A stretch of DNA of 64,000 bases, from contig CM059971.1 of NCBI GenBank assembly GCA_030490835.1, positions 98,236,595-98,300,594 on the forward strand. Reading direction: 5' to 3'. A program made the translations under genes and the position numbers. This document shows positions 57,769 to 64,000 of the stretch, piece after piece. Position 1 is the first letter of the stretch. Each line of letters begins with the position of its first letter. The DNA comes from Annona cherimola. Lineage: Eukaryota; Streptophyta; Magnoliopsida; Magnoliales; Annonaceae. The notes under the pieces are model-generated. The model saw only the letters and a program-made list of their open reading frames with translations, did no database searches and had not been told where the DNA came from.

Positions 57769-58725
57769 TCAGATGTTGATAAAAGAAACCACACGATCCA
57801 TCAGTTGAACAGACTGCACATGTTCAGGAAACTTCAAATGGAAGACATGGTCCTGATCTTCAGTCGCGAAGATCTCCACCTTCCCTTTCCATCCACTCGA
57901 GGACAGCGCGTGATAGTAAGCCCACGCTCGATCCCTCAATATGTCTTTCTCCGCCACAGCTACGATCACCTGCTTGCAAGCAAGCGTAGCCAGGCTCGGC
58001 GACGTGGGTGCTGCGGGGTTGATGATAGGATCGTCCATGGACGTCAAAGTCGGATACACGAACTTCCATAGCGTGTCCTCAAAAGCCGACGTTGCCGGAT
58101 CCTGGGGCTCCTTGCCAATTCTCTCTGCCCCCCAGAACCAGGGGTGGGCCAAGATCAAGCCGAAGATGCTGACGCCATACCCAATCTCGCTTTTCGCGGC
58201 TCGCACTGCCATGTCGTGGCAAAGGTTGCCGCCTGCGCTGTCGCCACTGAGGAAGAGCTGGGTGAAGTCGGCGTGGTCTCGAAGCCAGGGTTCGGTGCCT
58301 GGACCGCCTTGCGCATGCGACGCCACCCACTGGAGTGCGGCCCACGAATCTTCGTAGGCTGCTGGAACGTAGGCCACTGGGGCTAGTCGGTAGTGGACCG
58401 ACACCCCTACCAGGTTGGCCTGAGAGACCAGCGAGTTTACGTAGTTGTGGTACTGAGGCGAATAAGGCGTCTCGGCGCATAAGCCGCCGCCGTGGTAGTA
58501 GACGAGAAGTGGGAGTTTCTTAGTAGGGTGAGTGAGTTTGGGGAGATAGAGGCGGACGGCGACACCCCGCTCAGGGTTAATGTCTATATCTTTGGAGGTG
58601 ACGCCGGTGGCGGGATCGAAACCTGCGGGAGCCACGTCGGTGCCAATGAGCCGCTCGAGGCGGCCGTCTTTGTAGATGCGGAGGAAAGGCAAGAGTTCGA
58701 ATTCGATTTCATCGGAGGGAGCCAT
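57769..58725 (-). CDS. Carboxylesterase CXE-D
   Basis: Single exon, 318 residues; the N-terminus (MAPSDEIEFELLPFLRIYKD) is four residues shorter than A-C. HGGG at 78-81, Ser163 (GDSAGGNLCHDMAVRA), Asp261 (AEKDILRDRAWAYY) and His293 (DQDHVFHL). It is the most diverged of the four proteins, yet its upstream DNA is homologous to that of CXE-A for over 1 kb. Frame and motifs intact; likely a functional cytosolic esterase of unknown substrate. Confidence 0.93.
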   Translation of the reverse strand: MAPSDEIEFELLPFLRIYKDGRLERLIGTDVAPAGFDPATGVTSKDIDINPERGVAVRLYLPKLTHPTKKLPLLVYYHGGGLCAETPYSPQYHNYVNSLVSQANLVGVSVHYRLAPVAYVPAAYEDSWAALQWVASHAQGGPGTEPWLRDHADFTQLFLSGDSAGGNLCHDMAVRAAKSEIGYGVSIFGLILAHPWFWGAERIGKEPQDPATSAFEDTLWKFVYPTLTSMDDPIINPAAPTSPSLATLACKQVIVAVAEKDILRDRAWAYYHALSSSGWKGKVEIFATEDQDHVFHLKFPEHVQSVQLMDRVVSFINI

Positions 58726-58812
58726 TGCTAATTTGCTTGCAGGAATGAGGGGGAGACCTGAGGAGGAGGAGAACGAGATCAGCTGATGGCGTGTGTTTCC
58801 CGTCTCGGTAGT

Positions 58813-58820
58813 GTTATATA
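58813..58820 (-). promoter_or_regulatory. TATA box of CXE-D
   Basis: TATATAAC on the minus strand about 90 bp before the ATG, at the position matching the TATA boxes of A-C. Confidence 0.6.
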
Positions 58821-60124
58821 GGCGTCCCGGGACCTTGGGGCTTGGGGGATCGAGGATTTTATATCATTTTAGGATCTGTTCCATTAAAACTAGCTGTACT
58901 TCCATCTTTCAAGTGCATGTGCATTGTTTTAAAAAATTTCAAGAGGGAATTTGCAATTTTGAAGTCAATCTTTACTAGTAATATTTTAGTGTGGGAAAGA
59001 AGCTGGCAAGCCAGCGATTGTCGGTTGGCTGGAGTTTAAGAAGTGGTTGATTTTTTATTTTTTTTCTGATGGGAAAGAAGAGGTGATTTTAAATTAGAAG
59101 AGTACAGAGTAGATACATCCCGGCAAATCTCCGAGTAATCGTCGTCCACATGCCATGCACGCGGATCATTCCTTCGAAAGCGGAGCACGTGCAGTTAATC
59201 GAACGAGCGGCCCTCTCCCGGCCGGCCCTTCGACCACGTGCCGGGTCGGGTTACATTATTTGGACCTAGGCTAATCTTACCCGGATTTTATTTGAAAAGA
59301 AACTTCAAGCATAATACTTAATAATTCATTCGTAAAAAAATTTAACTTTAACACAAATCCATTTAATGTAAACGGATTGGGTCATAGGTTACTAATTGGT
59401 TGGTAAAACTAGTTGCTAATAGATAGGAAATTAGTTGGATAATAAAAGTAAAAGATAAAGTATTTAAAATATAACCATAAACAATACATAAAGACTTCTA
59501 ATGCTAACAATTTGTTTATATTTAAACGAATAATTTTTATACTCATTTTAGATTAGAATATTAATTTCATTGTTAATAATTACACATAAAATAAATTTCA
59601 ACAAAGATATTAACTCAATTACCTTGTAAGTCATAAATGGATTGCATCAGTTGACTAGTTACATGAATTAGGTAATATGGTTGATAAGCAAGGCAAGCTT
59701 AACTCATCACCAACCTATTTATTTAAGTGGATTCAGGCTAATCGGTTAAAAACTAACATATCTCAGATCGAATTCGGTCAGTTCACCGGTCGGCCTTGAT
59801 CCGGCTACATGGCCTAACTGCCTAAATCTAACGTGATATATAGTCTACCGCATTGCATTTTAATATAAGTTGAAAATGGAAGGGCATTTTTTGAAAATTT
59901 TTAAAGAAGCACTTCATGTTTTATAACTTTTCTAAATACTAATACTATGCAAATGTATTTAGATTTTTGGAGAGCAGACGTGTTTAAATATTTTTAAATA
60001 AGATAAAATATCTTTTAACCTTGGTCACCGTTCCATTTAATTCCGGTGGAGTCTAACAGACTTTAAGTAGAAGTCCACAAAAAATTAAAGTTTAATGAAG
60101 TCTAATAAAATCATAAATTTAGAT
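58821..60124. other. Upstream flank of CXE-D, homologous to the CXE-A flank
   Basis: Follows 26,710-29,500 with the second hAT element and the palindromic MITE absent, so it preserves the pre-insertion order. No gene. Confidence 0.7.
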
Positions 60125-60415
60125 ATAAAGTGTGTTTGGAAAGTGATAAAATTTGGGGATGAAAAACTATTCGTGTAAAGGTTCTTAAAATCTAAGAAAA
60201 TAATATGATATAATAAGAATAATTATTAAGAGTAAAAAGAATAAATTTAAAATAGATAATTTAGTTATATAAGTCGTTATATAAAAATATTTGAAAAATA
60301 GGATAGTTATTTAGGAATATATGGAGAAATAACTAAAAATTATAGAAGTTATGGAGAATGAAAAATTTTAAATCGAAAAGTTTGATTTGAAAATTTTTGA
60401 ATATAAACACAGGCA
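60125..60415. repeat. AT-rich MITE, GTGTTTGG family
   Basis: Starts AGTGTGTTTGGAAAGTGATA, with interior AATAATATGATATAATAA; ends near AATATAAACACAGGCACCC. Confidence 0.6.
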
Positions 60416-60496
60416 CCCATAATGTAAAAAGGTTTAAAGAAGTCTAATGCAGTTTAATATGGTATAGCATATGCTTAATGATAAAGTTACATTTTT

Positions 60497-60756
60497 TTAT
60501 GGGTATATTTACAGACATCTCAACATATATTACACTGAAGCTCTGAGACATTCATACAAATCGGGAGACACATAGCTCCCCAAAGAAATCTGGAGACGCA
60601 GCTCCGCCAAAGAATTAAAAATACATAGCTTCCACCAACCGAAAGGGTGACCAAAGCTCCCACAATAATTTTTTTCTCGAAATCCCAAAGTGGGATTCGA
60701 ACTCCAGACCTCTGCTCCGGACGCTCCACCAACAGCAGGGTAGCCTATGTTGGTAT
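60497..60756 (-). mobile_element. tRNA-derived SINE with 16-bp target duplication
   Basis: ATAAAGTTACATTTTT flanks it on both sides (60,481-60,496 and 60,757-60,772). Read on the minus strand it has GGTGGAGCG, GGTCTGGAGTTCGAATCCC (Pol III B box GTTCGAATCC) and ends in an A-rich tail (CCCATAAAAAAATG). About 260 bp, non-coding. Confidence 0.82.
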
Positions 60757-60772
60757 ATAAAGTTACATTTTT

Positions 60773-61406
60773 ATTTTATGCTGGTATGGTAATATTTTTT
60801 CTCTTGCACCTGATGGAGGTATAGTTTTGGGACGGGGCAGGAGATCACTGATCATACTATTTATGCACTGACGTGTTTGGGTATCCAAAAGATTGACCGT
60901 TTGATATTTAATATCTTAAAATTCATCCACAAAAAATCTTAAAAATTCATCTTCGAACTTGATGCACGCGGAGTAGTCTTGAGAAGAGCGGCATCGTAGG
61001 CCGGAGCAGATAAGATTCCATGCCATCCCGATAAATATGCGTGCAAGGGCTTGTTGTTAATGCCGGTGGGAATTGCGGTACGGAGAAATGTGAGAGCAAT
61101 AATTTTTAAGCTCATTAATTTATCAATTAATGATCATATTTTACTTTTTTATTTTTATATTTCAATCATTTATCTTTCATACTACACTCTAATAACTTTA
61201 TTTATTCTATCTTTATCCTTATTATTTTATATCAATCACACAAATTTCAAAATATTTTATTTTTCAGTTCTCACTTTATCTCATCATTCTCACAAAAAAC
61301 ACGATACCTAACATCATCCAGATGACAGCGATTGTGGAAGTGTGTTACCCAAGTAGCCGATATGCACATAAGTAGGAAAAACGATACTAAAAATAAAGAT
61401 AAACAT
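60773..61406. other. Gene-free interval with the decayed 177-bp repeat
   Basis: CATCTTCGAACTTGATGCACG at about 60,948 starts homology with 36,560 onward. About 250 bp of AT-rich MITE-like sequence (61,085-61,318) splits it. Confidence 0.55.
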
Positions 61407-61565
61407 GCCACCAGCCATGTGGGTTGGTGGTAACTCCAGTGACCTATTTGACCTCTCTTATGAGAGTAGTGTATTTATAAGATGTTCTTCCAAGGTAAGA
61501 GTTGTGAAAGCACTTAATTTGTAATATCAGATGTTACAATGTATATAATACGAATAAAAAATAAT
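61407..61565 (+). mobile_element. SINE-like insert with 15-bp target duplication
   Basis: Flanked by AATAAAGATAAACAT (61,392-61,406) and AATAAAGACAAACAT (61,566-61,580). The homologous place near 36,733-36,750 has one copy of this sequence and no insert. The body resembles the 3' half of the element at 23,673-23,937 (GAGAGTAGTGTATTTA, AAGAGTTGTGAA, TTTGTAATATCA). Confidence 0.75.
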
Positions 61566-61694
61566 AATAAAGACAAACATAATTAATAAGTTTAGTTATA
61601 CTTCCAAAGTTGGATGAACCAAAGAAAATTGAAATATGAAGTTAATCTATTATAACGTCTTCCTACCTAGAAACAATTATAGATATGATTTTAT

Positions 61695-61970
61695 ATTAGG
61701 GGTGTATTTGAGAAGTGATAAAACTATTGATAATAAATTTTTAGCGTTAAAGTTTTTGAAATGTGAGAAAATGATGTGATATGATAGAGATAATTATAGA
61801 GATTAAAGAAAATACAGTTGAAATAGATAAGTTAGATGTATAAGTAATTATGTAGAAACAATTGAAACATAGGGTAATTAGATATGAAGCAAAAAATAAT
61901 TAAAAATAGGGTAGTTGCAGAGAGTAAAGAGTATTATATTGAAAAGTTTTATATATTAACAAACACATCC
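61695..61970. repeat. AT-rich MITE, GTGTTTGG family, first of a tandem pair
   Basis: Starts TAGGGGTGTATTTGAGAAGT and ends TTAACAAACACATCCTA, an imperfect terminal inverted repeat. Confidence 0.65.
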
Positions 61971-61971
61971 T

Positions 61972-62265
61972 AGGTATGTTTGGGAAGTGTTGAAACTTTA
62001 TAAAAAAAACATTTTGTATAAAAGTTCTTGAAATGGAAGAAAATTATACGATATAATAGGATAATAATGAGACGTAAAGAGAATAAAGTTAATAAATATG
62101 TTAGATATATAGTAGTTGTGTAGAAATAATTGAAGTATAAGGTAGTTTTTTTATGAAAAGTAAGGTAGTTGTATATGAAAAATTGAAGAAATAATTAAAA
62201 AATAAAGTAATTGTAGCCGAAAGTTTTATATTAAAATTTTTTGGTGTAAACAAATACTCCCTTTT
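61972..62265. repeat. AT-rich MITE, GTGTTTGG family, second of a tandem pair
   Basis: Starts GGTATGTTTGGGAAGTGTTG directly after the previous copy and ends GGTGTAAACAAATACTCCC; same orientation. Confidence 0.65.
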
Positions 62266-63057
62266 TTGAGAATAAACACTCTATTATTTGATTTTTATAT
62301 TATATGACAAAATTTCGTGTATACCTACGAATTTTATCTTTAATTTTCACTTTCAAAAAGGTCATTCATATCAGGATTTTTTATCCTAATTTTCCATATA
62401 TCTATGTCACAAAGAATCCGTTAAATGAATGATTAGTCTCACTGTAAAATAACAAATAGCCTAAGACCTGATATAATTTGAAGTTGCTTTCCTCAAAATT
62501 AAAGATCTATATTCAAATAGAATTACTAAAAATTCATTATAATATAAATTTTTAATATAAAATTACAATTAGGGATGAACATAGTAATTTTATAAGAGCC
62601 GCTTTAATAGATCTTTGATAGCATGAGTATGGCTAGAATTAAATGAAAATTTGTGAATATTAGAGGTATTTTTAGAAATATGTGGATATAAACGACATTA
62701 GGAGTAAGCAATTCGCCGTATATTATACTGATACTGTTGGACTATCAATGGGCCATGCTGACAGGCCCTCATGTATAGCACGATGATGGGAAGCTTCAGA
62801 GTCGGGCCTATGAATATTTTGGGAGAGAAGGCGGGATCTCAAACCCAGCTCTGGTAAAATATGGACGTATTTGGATTTTGGAGGACAGCAGGAGGAATTG
62901 CGAAAGGATCGACGAGCCGGTCTTTGAGGAAAGTACATGAAGGAAGGGAGTCGAATGCAACCGCCAACCGCGTGCATTGGTGGAAGCCATTAATTGATTC
63001 CAATTCTACAAGGGAGGGAGATCGGAACGTAGGACGGAACTTCTCTTCAGAGAGTTG
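62266..63057. other. Interval without recognisable gene
   Basis: AT-rich to about 62,700, then higher GC (62,740-63,050) where open frames on both strands match nothing I know. The GC-rich part may be more of the LINE fragment, but no reverse-transcriptase motif is visible. Confidence 0.4.
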
Positions 63058-63198
63058 CTAACATAGACAAAAAAATGTTTGTACAGATTTTCTCGTGAAT
63101 AACATGAGGGGGGTTGTCCCACCACACCTGTTGATCCAATACAGAAAAAGAAACAAAATCGGCCAAAGCATGCACCACCGCATTCTCCTGTCTTAGGA
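63058..63198 (-). mobile_element. LINE 3' end fragment (inverted copy)
   Basis: The minus strand reads LRQENAVVHALADFVSFSVL, DQQVWWDNPP and HEKICTNIF, like the end of the RNase H domain of plant LINE polyproteins (R-x-x-N-x-V-A/V-HALA). It forms the left arm of the hairpin (63,062-63,198). Confidence 0.65.
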
Positions 63199-63220
63199 TC
63201 AATCCTCAAACTTCATTTCG

Positions 63221-63464
63221 GTTCATCATGTCCTAAAACAGGGGAATGCGGTGGCGCATGCTTTGGCCGATTTTGTTTCTTTTTCTGTATTATATCAACA
63301 GGTGTGGTGGGACAACCCCCCTCATGTTATTCACGAGAAAATCTGTACAGACATTTTTTTGTCTATGAATTGCTCGGATCGCCTTATCCAATCTCCCTCC
63401 CAAAGTGTTGGGGAGAGGGGATAAGGTTTTCTTTTTCATCAAAAAAAAAAAAAAAAAAAAAAAA
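63221..63464 (+). mobile_element. LINE 3' end fragment with poly(A) tail
   Basis: The plus strand reads VLKQGNAVAHALADFVSFSV, QQVWWDNPP, HEKICTDIF, a stop at 63,422-63,424 and then 24 A (63,441-63,464), a genuine LINE 3' end. Bases 63,231-63,367 pair with 63,062-63,198 without an indel. Confidence 0.7.
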
Positions 63465-64000
63465 CCCAAAAGATAATAATAAGAAGGAGATGGCCCACTG
63501 CATGGCCACATCCATCAATCAAAAGAGGAATGAAGCAATGGCCATTCGGCTCTGACTCGACACGGCCGACTCTCCGTGCGTTTGGCTGGAAGAAGTTTTT
63601 ATTATTTTTTATTTTTTTGACAAATTTAGTATTTTTATTTTTTATTTTTTAAAAATGAGAATATCATGATTATATGCGCAGTCTTTTCAATTTTGAAATT
63701 AAAATATCTGAAAAATGAAAGAAAAGTTACCAAAAATGCCTACAAAATTTACCCGTAATTTCTTATATATACATATATTTTATTCAGGGGCCGCGTTAAC
63801 AATTGCCCTTTACGCATTTCGAATGACTGACAATACAACATAGCTAACCTACGGTTGCCGCTTATTTTTCAGAAGCTGCGAAATCGTCCCATCTCTCCGT
63901 GCTTTCACTGTATACGATAACGGCTTCGGGTCTTGTAGGAACTCCTTCGAAAAAATTAATTTTTTTGATTTTGTTTCAAAAATCTAATCACATATATTAT
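63465..64000. other. Gene-free end of window
   Basis: AT-rich with a GC-richer patch at 63,520-63,585; no gene recognised. A gene could begin beyond the window. Confidence 0.4.

Overview
This is nuclear DNA of a flowering plant. The evidence is single-exon plant carboxylesterases with GC-rich codons, genes with GT-AG introns, fragments of phytoene synthase, HS1, receptor kinase, octanoyltransferase, GatB and SCAPER-like genes, and a dense load of plant transposons (MULE, hAT, CACTA, LTR, LINE, SINE, MITE) in an AT-rich background. I cannot name the species.

Region 1 (about 1-11,170) is most of one large Mutator-like element. Its two arms are near-identical inverted repeats of at least 960 bp, GC-rich and strongly pyrimidine/purine asymmetric; the left end is cut off by the window edge. 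Between the arms lie a FAR1/MURA-type transposase (one in-frame stop), an intact two-exon GRF zinc-finger gene with a C-terminal membrane helix, and, on the other strand, an intact four-exon gene for a double-B3-domain (REM-like) DNA-binding protein. The B3 gene is the most notable cargo.

Region 2 (11,300-21,500) is a graveyard: exon-like fragments of an unrecognised gene, a decayed phytoene synthase gene, a purine-rich tract split by a 1.69-kb solo LTR with a 5-bp target duplication, AT-rich tandem repeats, and an HS1 (A/B barrel) pseudogene lying almost directly against a receptor-kinase pseudogene.

Region 3 (21,500-62,000) is a carboxylesterase (CXE) cluster: four intact single-exon genes, all on the minus strand (A 24,251-25,219; B 41,169-42,137; C 50,709-51,677; D 57,769-58,725). 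Flanking sequence was duplicated with the genes, and one duplication junction can be read near 43,408. The units were then expanded by insertions: two related hAT elements with perfect 8-bp target duplications, a CACTA end with captured LIP2 and GatB exons inside unit C, foldback elements, SINEs and MITEs. CXE-A also has a long GA/CT microsatellite in its predicted 5' UTR.

Region 4 (62,300-64,000) holds two inverted LINE 3' ends that form a 137-bp-armed hairpin with a 32-bp loop.

I saw no CRISPR array, rRNA, tRNA gene or bacterial-type operon. The best candidates for something new are the MULE carrying an intact B3 gene, the CACTA that captured two organellar-metabolism genes, and the layered history of the CXE array.
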